Shown here one piece after another: positions 1 through 7,540 of a stretch of DNA of 13,855 bases. The notes beneath the pieces were generated by a model that was not told the DNA's origin, made no database searches, and worked only from the letters and a program-made list of their open reading frames with translations. Position numbers and translations under genes: made by a program. Location of the stretch: positions 1 to 13,855 of the forward strand of contig CAZQXD010000092.1 in NCBI GenBank assembly GCA_964597315.1, read 5' to 3'. Within the stretch, counting starts at the first letter, position 1. Each line of letters starts with the position of its first letter. Origin of the DNA: CAZQXD01 sp964597315. Lineage in GTDB: Bacteria > Pseudomonadota > Gammaproteobacteria > Competibacterales > Competibacteraceae.

Positions 1-762
1 ATCAGCTGCGGAAAAGATCAAGAATTTCAAATGTTAACTATTTTCGGGACCCACAGGTGGGGCTTGTTCCAATCCCTTGTCAGTCATGATCCGCTGACGG
101 GGGGCAAGTGGAGTTTGCGCGCCTCAACAGGGCGGCCTAAAACCGTCAGTCGTCCCTTGCTGGCCAAGGCGGTGGCATTGCTGGAAAATACCGATGCCTG
201 CCCACCGGGTTGGTTCTGGGCCGACGTGCTCCGGTTTTTTTACTTTACTGGCATCCGCCGCCGACAGTTGGTCAGTCTTCGTTGGCGGGACGTGGAATTG
301 GCGTCCAAGCGTTTGAAGCTGAGCGTTGAAGGGTCGAAAACCCACCGGGAGTGGGAGATCTCGCTGCACACCGAATGCGTGCGGGATATTGCTGAACTTC
401 ATCAGCAAATCCGGCGAATCTTGAAACAGCCGCCACTGCCGGACGAGCAAATGTTCAATGTGACGCTGTTCAATGACCGCTACACCGGCTCGATGATGAC
501 CGAGCAGCAGGTCTCGGGTTTCTTCCGGCGTCTGTCAGAGCATCTGGGCAAACCGATTTCGGCGCACCGACTGCGCCATACGCTGGCCACCGATCTGACA
601 AACGTTCCACGCGCGAGTCTAAAGACAGTGCAGGAGATCCTAGGGCATACCGACATCAGAACCACGCTCACCTACGTACACCCGGATCTCGAAGCGCAAC
701 AGACATTGCTCAGCGAGCTGGCGCCGCTTAGCATCGGTGAGGGGAGGAAAACAAAAACTTGA
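1..762 (+). CDS. Tyrosine recombinase/integrase, C-terminal catalytic part (5' end outside window)
   Basis: The reading frame is open from base 1, so the gene begins left of the window; the ATG at 31 is probably internal. Counting from that Met, all catalytic residues of the phage-integrase/XerC-XerD family are present: Arg76 in TGIRRRQ, Lys103 in GSKTHRE, His179 and Arg182 in SAHRLRHT, His206 in LGHTD and the nucleophile Tyr215 in TLTYVHP. The enzyme should cut and rejoin DNA through a 3'-phosphotyrosine bond. The N-terminal core-binding domain is mostly missing because of the window edge, not visibly through mutation. The gene reads toward tRNA-Thr and ends 241 bp from the tRNA 3' end, a layout common for islands integrated at tRNA genes. 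It could instead be a solitary chromosomal recombinase. The family call is firm; the role is not. Confidence 0.9.
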   Translation: MSCGKDQEFQMLTIFGTHRWGLFQSLVSHDPLTGGKWSLRASTGRPKTVSRPLLAKAVALLENTDACPPGWFWADVLRFFYFTGIRRRQLVSLRWRDVELASKRLKLSVEGSKTHREWEISLHTECVRDIAELHQQIRRILKQPPLPDEQMFNVTLFNDRYTGSMMTEQQVSGFFRRLSEHLGKPISAHRLRHTLATDLTNVPRASLKTVQEILGHTDIRTTLTYVHPDLEAQQTLLSELAPLSIGEGRKTKT

Positions 763-1003
763 AAAATGCTTAAAATAGATGTAAACGGGAAGATGGCCTA
801 GAGTGGTTCTAGGTCAAACACAAACTGCAACTGACGAAGGACCTGGTCAAGACCTCGAGGATATAAAGATAGGCGGTCCGGCACATTCTGCGCCGAACCA
901 CCTAGTCGGGATCCTAGCCCGATCCCGTCCCCGGCTATCGATTTTGGTCAGACCACTGGCAGTAAGGATTGGGGCTCCCAGCCCTAACCTACTGATCTTG
1001 AAG
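763..1003. other. Non-coding, hairpin-rich spacer between recombinase and tRNA-Thr
   Basis: I see no credible gene here. Four inverted repeats stand out. Bases 795-815 pair as an 8-bp stem (one G-T) around GTGGT, with core CCTAGA/TCTAGG. Bases 872-882 pair with 892-902 (9 of 11). Bases 907-913 (CGGGATC) pair with 921-927 around a 7-nt loop. Bases 969-976 pair with 980-987. There is also an 8-bp palindrome CCTCGAGG at 853-860. None is followed by a T-run on the plus strand. The region could be a recombination (att) region, a structured RNA or a decayed remnant; the sequence alone does not decide. Confidence 0.45.
969..987 (-). terminator. Possible hairpin terminator downstream of tRNA-Thr
   Basis: TTGGGGCT and AGCCCTAA form an 8-bp stem (one G-T pair) around a CCC loop, 17 bp beyond the tRNA 3' end in the direction of tRNA transcription. 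The following bases on the minus strand carry only a weak T content (ATCCTT), so this is at best an imperfect intrinsic terminator. Confidence 0.3.
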
Positions 1004-1079
<76 letters not shown>

Positions 1080-1091
1080 GCTGGGTGGGTG

Positions 1092-1120
1092 AGTATAGTG
1101 AAATGCGCGTTCCCGTACAA
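1092..1120 (-). promoter_or_regulatory. Sigma70-type promoter of tRNA-Thr
   Basis: On the minus strand, TTGTAC (1120-1115) and TATACT (1097-1092) are separated by exactly 17 bp. The -10 box ends 12 bases before the mature tRNA 5' end, so transcription would start only a few bases upstream of it. The bases after the -10 are GC-rich, as is usual for stable-RNA promoters under stringent control; that regulation is inferred. Confidence 0.6.
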
Positions 1121-1131
1121 TCAAGCCGATT

Positions 1132-1575
1132 TCAGACGTTGGCGCTGCCCGTGCGGCGGATGCGGATGATGATATCCACTCCCACCAGGGTTGTCCCTTC
1201 GGGTGGGATAGGCAGGGCGTCGGGACGCAGGCAATCGGTGTAAAGATCGGTCAGAACGCCAGTGTCTTCGTCGTACAAATGGTAATGCTCGTCTGTGTTG
1301 GAGTCAAAGAACACCCGGTTGGGATCAACCAGGACTTCCCGAACCACTCCTTTGCGCGCGAATAGACCAAGGGTGTTATAGACAGTGGCTTTGGAGACGT
1401 TGTGGCCGTCGCGATTAACCAAGGCCAGCAACTGGTCGGCCGAAAGATGCTGCGGCCGACTCAGCATGACGTCGGCAATGTCCAAGCGCTGCTGGGTAGG
1501 GAGTATGCCGACTCGCTCCAGGAGCGCCCGGATATCCGCACGGGTACGTTGCGAGTGCTTGCTATCACTGGACAT
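1132..1575 (-). CDS. Fur-family transcriptional regulator, Irr-like
   Basis: This encodes 147 aa, the usual Fur-family size. Residues 10-80 form the winged-helix DNA-binding domain, with the conserved stretches GILPTQQRLDI (23-33), HLSADQL (43-49) and SKATVYNTLGLF (61-72). The dimerisation/sensing half reads FFDSNTDEHYHLYDEDTG (89-106). Classical Fur has a HHDH motif and paired CxxC cysteines there. This protein lacks both and resembles Irr proteins, which sense iron through heme; His97 and His99 sit where Irr has its histidine cluster. It probably represses metal-responsive genes, but the ligand is unknown. The ATG at 1575 is chosen because the DNA-binding domain starts just after it. Extending the frame to 1707 needs a TTG start and adds a non-conserved leader. 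No Shine-Dalgarno sequence precedes the ATG. The gene is divergent from the pilus operon. Confidence 0.88.
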   Translation of the reverse strand: MSSDSKHSQRTRADIRALLERVGILPTQQRLDIADVMLSRPQHLSADQLLALVNRDGHNVSKATVYNTLGLFARKGVVREVLVDPNRVFFDSNTDEHYHLYDEDTGVLTDLYTDCLRPDALPIPPEGTTLVGVDIIIRIRRTGSANV

Positions 1576-1582
1576 GGGTTCA

Positions 1583-1612
1583 AGTATAGGCCGACTGTTT
1601 GGGGAAAGTCCA
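1583..1612 (-). promoter_or_regulatory. Candidate promoter of the Fur-family gene, with very short leader
   Basis: On the minus strand, TATACT (1588-1583) is preceded at 18 bp by TGGACT (1612-1607), a 4/6 match to the -35 consensus. Only 7 bases separate the -10 box from the ATG at 1575. The transcript would begin at or next to the start codon. That agrees with the lack of a ribosome binding site, but it is inference from a weak -35. Confidence 0.35.
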
Positions 1613-1830
1613 TGAACCGAAATACCGGTTCGTGGGTCGAAGTGGGTGGCTAGCTGGGCTGGGTCTTGCGGCTTGCGCGGGGCCGCCCAGAAGGCCAGGA
1701 CATGCAACTAGAACAGCAGTACTATACTTATCAATTGTAGCGCTTGCGGATCGCGTCTGATCCTCGCTGGCCAGTCAGATGGTTTGGCCGTGGGTGGGGT
1801 GAAGTAGGTCCATGGATTCACACCGAACGT

Positions 1831-1847
1831 GTCAATCGTGTATTGAC
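1831..1847. repeat. Inverted repeat GTCAAT-N5-ATTGAC just before pilV
   Basis: The repeat is a perfect 6-bp dyad with a 5-bp spacer (CGTGT). It lies between the divergent Fur-family gene and pilV, directly upstream of GGGAAG (1848-1853), the likely ribosome binding site of pilV. It could be a regulator's operator or an RNA hairpin controlling translation. The rest of 1576-1862 holds only a lone TATACT at 1723-1728 without a good -35, and a palindrome CTGGCCAG at 1767-1774. Confidence 0.45.
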
Positions 1848-1862
1848 GGGAAGATGTATAGG

Positions 1863-2420
1863 ATGCGGCACGGATCTCTCGCCCGCCCGCCAAGGCTCTC
1901 CAAGGGTTTTACCCTGGTGGAAGTGCTCATTACCGTGACGGTGCTGGGCATCGGACTGTTGGGCCTGGCCCGCTTGCAACTGCTCAGCCTGCGCGAAAAC
2001 AATCAAGCTTTTTTGCACTCCCAGGCCACGCTGCTGGCCTACGACGCCATTGAGCGTATCCGTACCAACGTTCATTCCAATGTCGATGCGACCGACCCGG
2101 ACAGCGTGCTGACGGTGGCGGCTCTATACAACGCCGATGCCCCGGAAACCCCCCCTAACTGCCATACGGGCGCTTGCACGTCGGTGCAGTTGGTCAGTTA
2201 TGACCTGGCTCAATGGTTTGACAAAGTCACTGAGTCGCCGAAACAGGGCGGACTGGGCCAGGGCGGCGTCGGCGACATCAACTGCGCGGGTTCTCCCGTG
2301 GTCTGTACCATCACTCTAAGCTGGTATAGCCATGAAAACCGTGTGCAAACCTCGACTCTCAACGACGGGGGCAGTTCAGACCCGGCCACCGAGCAAGTGG
2401 TATTTGTTCTAAACCTATGA
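1863..2420 (+). CDS. pilV: Type IV pilus minor pilin PilV
   Basis: This prepilin has a basic leader ending in SKG, then the processing site G|FTLVEV with the required Glu at mature position 5, and a hydrophobic helix (LITVTVLGIGLLGLARLQ). The body carries the PilV-type LLAYDAIERIRTN segment and four cysteines (CHTGAC, NCAGSPVVC). PilD should cleave and methylate it; the mature pilin joins the priming/tip complex of the pilus. I chose the ATG at 1863 because it gives a 15-residue leader and has GGGAAG nine bases upstream. ATGs at 1854 and 1812 are also in frame, but 1812 would make a 33-residue leader. It is the first gene of the operon, and no fimT/fimU precedes it. Its stop overlaps the pilW start (ATGA). 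Confidence 0.88.
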   Translation: MRHGSLARPPRLSKGFTLVEVLITVTVLGIGLLGLARLQLLSLRENNQAFLHSQATLLAYDAIERIRTNVHSNVDATDPDSVLTVAALYNADAPETPPNCHTGACTSVQLVSYDLAQWFDKVTESPKQGGLGQGGVGDINCAGSPVVCTITLSWYSHENRVQTSTLNDGGSSDPATEQVVFVLNL

Positions 2421-3337
2421 ATATTTATCGGAAAAACAGCAAGGGGCAAACCGGTTTTTCCATAGTCGAAATGCTGCTGGCCTCGGCGATTGGGCTGCTA
2501 GTGATGGGAGGGGTGATCCGAATTTTTGTGGCGAGCAGCAACACCTATCGAAGCCAGGACGACGTTGCCCAGTTACAGGAAAATGCCCGGTTTGCCTTGG
2601 AACTCATGCAGCGGGATCTGCGCCAGGCGGGTTTCGCGGGCTGTTTGTTCAGCCGCCGCGACAATAGCGTGGAAGGCAATCCAAATCAGGAGGGGCTGAT
2701 CAGTAACCCGCTCACAGTGGCCGGTATCAGCCTGCTGGAAGGCGTCGATGGCGGCGCTAATGGCAGCGACTCCATAACGTTCCTCATAACCCAAGATTCG
2801 GGCATCCCCATTAGAACCATTGACAATACTCGGATAACGCTTACTGGCGGCATCGGTTTTCGAAAAGGGGATTACGCTTTTTTGGCGGCCAACTGCTGGC
2901 GCGCCGATCTGCTGCAAATCCTGGATTTGGCGCCGGAAGAACCTAGCGCGAACAGTAACACCGTACTGACCCCCACCATCATGCCGACGCAGTGGCAGCT
3001 ATACGATACCGCTTTGGTCCGGCAAGTTTATCCCGCCCAGCGTGTGCGTTATGCCTTGGATGATACCGGTGAGCTGGAGCGCGGCGTATTGCGTAACGGC
3101 GTTGCCGGCGCGGGCAATGATATTCAACCCGTGGCCGAAGGAATCGACGATCTGCAAATCCAGTATGGAGAGTTGACGACCGGCGCCAACAATACCCTGA
3201 TTTATCGGGCCGCCAACGAGGTTGCGTCTATGAACAATGTGGTCAGCATCCGCTTGAACATGACGGTCGCCATTGACGACGCTTCGCGTACGTTCACCAG
3301 CACTGTCTTTCTGCGAAATTTTGCCCAGACGCCTTGA
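2417..3337 (+). CDS. pilW: Type IV pilus minor pilin PilW
   Basis: This 306-aa prepilin has a 13-residue leader ending in GQTG, cleavage before FSIVEM (Glu at mature position 5) and a hydrophobic helix to about residue 38. The stretch from QENARFALELMQRD to AGFAGC (residues 54-76) is characteristic of PilW. The C-terminal part contains IDDLQIQYG and the VVSIRLNMTV strand typical of the family. PilW joins PilV, PilX and PilE beneath PilY1 in pilus priming. The start overlaps the pilV stop by four bases and has no visible Shine-Dalgarno sequence, so translation is probably coupled to pilV. PilX follows 31 bp downstream. Confidence 0.93.
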   Translation: MNIYRKNSKGQTGFSIVEMLLASAIGLLVMGGVIRIFVASSNTYRSQDDVAQLQENARFALELMQRDLRQAGFAGCLFSRRDNSVEGNPNQEGLISNPLTVAGISLLEGVDGGANGSDSITFLITQDSGIPIRTIDNTRITLTGGIGFRKGDYAFLAANCWRADLLQILDLAPEEPSANSNTVLTPTIMPTQWQLYDTALVRQVYPAQRVRYALDDTGELERGVLRNGVAGAGNDIQPVAEGIDDLQIQYGELTTGANNTLIYRAANEVASMNNVVSIRLNMTVAIDDASRTFTSTVFLRNFAQTP

Positions 3338-3368
3338 GACGGGCCACGCCCCGCAGGAGCGACGTTCC

Positions 3369-3908
3369 ATGCCACAGCCACTATCGTTTTCCACCCCCCT
3401 GCCCGGTCGCAGCGAACGGGGCAATACTTTGTTGCTGGCTCTGGTGTTCATGGCGTTGCTGGCGATGATCGGCATGACCGCCATGCAGAGCAGCACCCTG
3501 GAGGCGCGGATGGCCTTTAATATGCGTGATCGGGGGTTTGCGTTTCAGGCCGCCGAGGATGCGCTAAAGGCCGCCGAACAGAGAATCATGGTGTCGCCCC
3601 TCAGCCAATACGGTTCGGTCACGGGGCTTTACGATCTGAGCATCGGCGCGGCGGCCCGTAATCCTTTTCAGGCGGATGCCTGGACATCCGAAAGCTCCCT
3701 GGCAGCCACCCTCAACAATCCCAAGATCAGCAATCCACCCCGATATTACATCGAGTATCTGGGGTATCAGCCCTTCGCGGGTCCTTGCTCCATGTTAGGG
3801 GAAAACCGCTGCGCGCCAACCGATACCCCCATGTTTCGAATCGTAGCCCGAGGAACGGGCGCCTCGGATAACACAGAGGTGATTTTGGAAGCTTATTTCA
3901 GCCGCTAG
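3369..3908 (+). CDS. pilX: Type IV pilus minor pilin PilX
   Basis: This encodes 179 aa. An 18-residue leader ends in SERG, followed by a long hydrophobic stretch (NTLLLALVFMALLAMIG) and the PilX hallmark running from STLEARMAFNMRDR into FAFQAAEDALKAAE (residues 42-70). There is no Glu at mature position 5, which is usual for PilX and for its secretion-system counterpart GspK, the tip subunits. The frame is open back to 3273, but AGGAG at 3355-3359 lies nine bases before the ATG at 3369, which fixes the start. It should interact with PilY1 at the tip. A terminator-like hairpin lies between it and pilY1. Confidence 0.9.
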   Translation: MPQPLSFSTPLPGRSERGNTLLLALVFMALLAMIGMTAMQSSTLEARMAFNMRDRGFAFQAAEDALKAAEQRIMVSPLSQYGSVTGLYDLSIGAAARNPFQADAWTSESSLAATLNNPKISNPPRYYIEYLGYQPFAGPCSMLGENRCAPTDTPMFRIVARGTGASDNTEVILEAYFSR

Positions 3909-3915
3909 GAGAAAT

Positions 3916-3933
3916 CGGCGACGCGCCGTTTTT
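3916..3933 (+). terminator. Terminator-like hairpin plus T5 between pilX and pilY1
   Basis: CGGCG (3916-3920) and CGCCG (3924-3928) form an all-GC stem around ACG, followed at once by TTTTT (3929-3933). Upstream AAA (3912-3914) could pair with part of the T-run. This has the form of a small intrinsic terminator or attenuator. The pilY1 ribosome binding site AAGGAG (3935-3940) starts one base later. It sits inside an operon, so partial termination or mRNA processing is the likely effect. Confidence 0.5.
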
Positions 3934-3949
3934 CAAGGAGATACCGATT

Positions 3950-6900
3950 ATGAGACCGCGTTTAAACGCTCTTGCCGTCTGTCTAGGCGCCGCCCTGCTG
4001 ACCGTGATGACTGGCGCCGGCGCCACGTCCCTAACGCTCGCCAACTCTCCGCTGATCGTCCAGGCCGCCGTCAATCCCAATATTATGATCCTGATGGGGA
4101 TTGCGAGCGATCTCTATGTACCGGCCCAAGGCATCGCCGATAGGGCAGAAAATGTGTACTACCCGGAGACTATCTACGAATCCAGTTGCCCCATGGGATC
4201 GGAGCGGCTGCCCGGCGGCTCTCCTTCGGCTCTGGACTTCGCCGATCCAGAGCTATTCCCTGATTGGGAGGGCACCTATAATCATGCTTATTTTCCCATA
4301 TTCGAGCAGATCGCTGGCCAGAGAGTATTTCGCATCAAACACAGATACTGGCGCCTGACTGGAGTGACGGAGCGGATACTCGATCCGAGCGCTGTTTGTT
4401 TCTACGATGCCAGATACCACTCATCCGAAACCTCACCACAGTCGGTCTGGTATTGGATCTATTTCAACACGTCGCTGACCTTAAGTGCGGGCGCGGTCAC
4501 CATAGCGCATCCCGTGAGCGGCAACTATGCCAATTGGTATCTGGACCCCACCAATACGATCCCGGCATGGACCCACGACGAGGATTACAAGCCGGGACAG
4601 ATCACCAGATTTGAAGTGTTTCGCCAGGGTATGAGGGACGTGATCACCGAGCTGGCCGTGGATCAGGCGTCGATACGGCTTGGGTTGGCTATCACTGTTC
4701 GCCACGCTGGCGGAAGTACCGGTGAGCAGGGTATTGATGGCGCGATGATTCTGGTGGGCATCGACGATATGGTGAACACCGGGACCGACGGCGCCCAACA
4801 GCTCAATCAAGCCCATGTGGATCGCCTAGTTGCCCAGATCGATGGCGTGAACTTCATGGATGGATTTTTCTTTACTAGTGGCTATCCCCTTCTATATAAG
4901 CCATTAATAGACATTGGCAAATACTTCCTGACCGGTACGGCGGCAAACGCCACCGAACCCCTGGATTTCACCTTATGGCCCGAAAACACCGCTCCGCCCC
5001 CGCAACAGCAGGCGTTTTCCGATATTTTTCCCACCCGCGCCTACCCTAGCGTATTGGGCTATCCCTCTGGCACGTTCCCCCGGTATGCCGACGACCAGGA
5101 CGTGCCCACCTCGGATATCATCACCGCGTCCTGTCAGAAAAACTTCGTGGTGATGCTGACGTCCACCCTGCCCAACTCGGGCCAACTCCAGACCGATCAA
5201 GGTGTCGATACCCCCTTGGTCACGTATCTGGATTCTTACCTGAACGGCGCCGCGCAACTGGACATAGAACCCGCCCTGCTTAACTTGGCCAATGTAGTCA
5301 CCGGGCTTTATGACATTGATCTAATGCCCCAATCGACCATGCCGGACAAACAGAGCCTTCAGGCTTATCTAGTGGGGACCATCGACGATTTGCCCGGCGC
5401 GATCCCCCTCAGCCAGCTTGAAGAGGCATTGACGTACTCGGGGGGCCAAGTGTTCGAGATGCAGGACCTGAGCGCCATGCCCGAGGCTTTCAAATCGGTG
5501 ATGTTCGATATTTACCGTCAGGTGGCGGTAGGTTCGGGCGGCGCCGTGGCTTCTTCCCGGGTCAGCGAGGAAGGCCGGGTGTTCACCAGCCTGTTCGACA
5601 GTGCAGACTGGTCGGGAGATTTAAAGGCGTTTCCGTTGCAGACCGAGACCGGACTGACGAGTGATGAGTCCACCGCGTTGTGGACCGCAGCGGAACAACT
5701 GAGCGAACGCGACCCGGAGCAGCGGGTTATCGTTACCCACAATGGCCAACAGGGAGCGCCTTTCCGTTGGAATCGACTGAACGGGGATCAACGCGCCGAT
5801 CTCAGCACCGATTACGAGGCGTTTTCCAGTGTGACCGCCGAGCAACTGGGACAGGCCCGTTTAGACTACCTGCGAGGTGATCAGACCAATGAAGGGACGG
5901 CCCCCTACCAGTTCCGCACCCGGTCCTATGTGCTGGGCGATATTGTCAATTCCTCACCCGTGTTCGTGGGCGAACCTGTCAGGGTTCCACAATCCGCCCG
6001 CACGGCCATGGTCTACGTGGGCGCCAATGACGGGATGCTCCATGCTTTCGACGCATCCGATGGCCGGGAACTGTTCGCCTATGTGCCCCGTTCCCTATCG
6101 GCCTCCTATCTGGCTGACCCGGATGGGCAGGGGGGGCTGTACCGATTGACCCGGTCGGAATACATTTTACCCGGCGAGCATCGATTTTACGTCAACCTCA
6201 AGCCCACTGTGTCCGAAGCCCAGCTCAACAATCAATGGCGCACGGTCCTGGTGGGCGGTTTGGCCGCAGGCGGGCAAGGGCTGTTCGCCCTCGACATCTC
6301 CAATCCCGATGACTTCACCACCGAAGCAGGCGCCGCCGCCAAAGTGCTGTGGGAGATCCAGGGGGTAGAGGGCGCCAGCTCGGGTCTTGCGGCCCTAGGT
6401 TATACCTTCAGCCAGCCCACCATCGCCAAGCTGAACAACGGCCAGTGGGCGGTGATCGTCGGCAGCGGCTATAACAGCACGGCCACGGCCCGGCTGTTTA
6501 TCATCGACCTAGCTGACGGCTCGCTCATCAAGGAGATTCCGGTGGCTGCCGGGGTTGATAGTCTCTCCACGCCCACGGTGGTGGACCTCGACGGCGACGA
6601 GGACGCTGATCGCGTCTACGCGGGGGACCTGAACGGCAATATGTGGGCCTTTGATCTAACCGGCGATGAACCATCCAGTTGGCAGATAGCCCACGGGAAC
6701 AGCGCTGCACCCAGACCACTGTTTACGGCGTCCTACCAAGCCAGCTCCGGTACGCTTACCCCCCAACCCATTACCGCCCCGTCGGCCGTGGTGTTCCACC
6801 CCACCCAAGCCACAGTCGATAGCAACGAACCCAACCTGTTGGTGCTGTTCGGCACCGGACAATACCTAGAGGAGAACGATCCCAGCGACACGTCAAGGCA

Positions 6901-7483
6901 GGCGTTCTATGCCATTTGGGATAAAGGCGTCGGCGGTATGACCGTCGAGAGCGCCCGCCTGGTCACCCAAAGCCTGCAAACCAGCAGCGTCAGCTCCGGC
7001 GACCGAACCACCCCGATCCGTATTTTCGAGCAGGAACAGGAGGTCAATTGGTCACTGCTGGATGGTTGGCGCCTGCTGTTCCCGCCCGGTGAACGGGTCA
7101 TCTCCTTTCCCATTCCTCGGGGAGAGCTGGTTCACTTCACTACGCTGGTGCCCGCCATTGCCCAGTGCGAAATCGGCGGCAAAAGTTGGCTAATGGCCGT
7201 CAACATGGCCACTGGCGCCTCCCCCAGCGATGCCAATTTCGATATAGACGGCGATTCGGAGGTGGACGAGGACGACCTGGTCACCGCTGACGATGGCACG
7301 GATCTGACGCCTGCGGGCTGGGAGTTCTCGGAGGCGGCCATCTGGGAACCCCATATAGTTAATGATCTGAACGCCGATAAAACCATCATGGTCTATGTGA
7401 CCAGCGACAGCCAGCGCGGCCAGCAGACCTTAGGGGATCTAACCAGTCCACGGCGCACCGCCTGGCGCGAATTACAACGCTAA
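3950..7483 (+). CDS. pilY1: Type IV pilus tip adhesin / assembly factor PilY1
   Basis: This encodes 1177 aa, close to the usual PilY1 size. A signal peptide ends near residue 25 (TGAGA). Residues 43-430 resemble the vWA-like region, from VNPNIMIL to SCQKNFVVML (394-403). Its metal-site motifs are degenerate: GIASD replaces DxSxS, GYPLL replaces the threonine segment, and LTSTLP replaces TDGxP. Residues 640-1090 are the C-terminal propeller. It includes the conserved YLRGD segment (640-644), VLGDIVNSSPVFVG (661-674), VYVGANDGMLHAFD (688-701) and a calcium loop D879-x-D-x-D-x3-D887 before VYAGDL. A second EF-hand-like loop lies at 1098-1109. PilY1 sits at the pilus tip, acts with the minor pilins in assembly and can oppose retraction. 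The start is fixed by AAGGAG nine bases upstream. No pilY2 follows. Confidence 0.93.
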   Translation: MRPRLNALAVCLGAALLTVMTGAGATSLTLANSPLIVQAAVNPNIMILMGIASDLYVPAQGIADRAENVYYPETIYESSCPMGSERLPGGSPSALDFADPELFPDWEGTYNHAYFPIFEQIAGQRVFRIKHRYWRLTGVTERILDPSAVCFYDARYHSSETSPQSVWYWIYFNTSLTLSAGAVTIAHPVSGNYANWYLDPTNTIPAWTHDEDYKPGQITRFEVFRQGMRDVITELAVDQASIRLGLAITVRHAGGSTGEQGIDGAMILVGIDDMVNTGTDGAQQLNQAHVDRLVAQIDGVNFMDGFFFTSGYPLLYKPLIDIGKYFLTGTAANATEPLDFTLWPENTAPPPQQQAFSDIFPTRAYPSVLGYPSGTFPRYADDQDVPTSDIITASCQKNFVVMLTSTLPNSGQLQTDQGVDTPLVTYLDSYLNGAAQLDIEPALLNLANVVTGLYDIDLMPQSTMPDKQSLQAYLVGTIDDLPGAIPLSQLEEALTYSGGQVFEMQDLSAMPEAFKSVMFDIYRQVAVGSGGAVASSRVSEEGRVFTSLFDSADWSGDLKAFPLQTETGLTSDESTALWTAAEQLSERDPEQRVIVTHNGQQGAPFRWNRLNGDQRADLSTDYEAFSSVTAEQLGQARLDYLRGDQTNEGTAPYQFRTRSYVLGDIVNSSPVFVGEPVRVPQSARTAMVYVGANDGMLHAFDASDGRELFAYVPRSLSASYLADPDGQGGLYRLTRSEYILPGEHRFYVNLKPTVSEAQLNNQWRTVLVGGLAAGGQGLFALDISNPDDFTTEAGAAAKVLWEIQGVEGASSGLAALGYTFSQPTIAKLNNGQWAVIVGSGYNSTATARLFIIDLADGSLIKEIPVAAGVDSLSTPTVVDLDGDEDADRVYAGDLNGNMWAFDLTGDEPSSWQIAHGNSAAPRPLFTASYQASSGTLTPQPITAPSAVVFHPTQATVDSNEPNLLVLFGTGQYLEENDPSDTSRQAFYAIWDKGVGGMTVESARLVTQSLQTSSVSSGDRTTPIRIFEQEQEVNWSLLDGWRLLFPPGERVISFPIPRGELVHFTTLVPAIAQCEIGGKSWLMAVNMATGASPSDANFDIDGDSEVDEDDLVTADDGTDLTPAGWEFSEAAIWEPHIVNDLNADKTIMVYVTSDSQRGQQTLGDLTSPRRTAWRELQR

Positions 7484-7525
7484 CGACCGGGTTGGCCCGG
7501 GAATACGGGCAAAGCTTGATGCCCT

Positions 7526-7531
7526 GGGAGG
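7526..7531 (+). promoter_or_regulatory. Strong Shine-Dalgarno that sets the pilE start
   Basis: GGGAGG lies nine bases before the GTG at 7541 and supports that codon over the in-frame ATG at 7565. Upstream, CCGGG (7487-7491) and CCCGG (7496-7500) can form a short hairpin without a T-run, in the 57-bp space after pilY1. Confidence 0.6.
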
Positions 7532-7540
7532 TAGTGTTAC

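Noticed and set aside
1576..1707. Longer Fur-family protein starting at 1707
   Set aside because: It needs a TTG start and adds 44 residues of non-conserved sequence before the DNA-binding domain.
1812..1862. Longer PilV starting at ATG 1812
   Set aside because: It would give a 33-residue prepilin leader; the ATG at 1863 has a well-spaced GGGAAG and a normal leader. It cannot be fully excluded.
3369..3450. Missing Glu at mature position 5 in PilX as a defect
   Set aside because: PilX and GspK tip subunits normally lack this residue.
5873..5881. RGD motif in PilY1 (residues 642-644) as a host-integrin site
   Set aside because: It lies in the conserved YLRGD segment found in PilY1 proteins from many free-living bacteria, so it says nothing specific about host binding.
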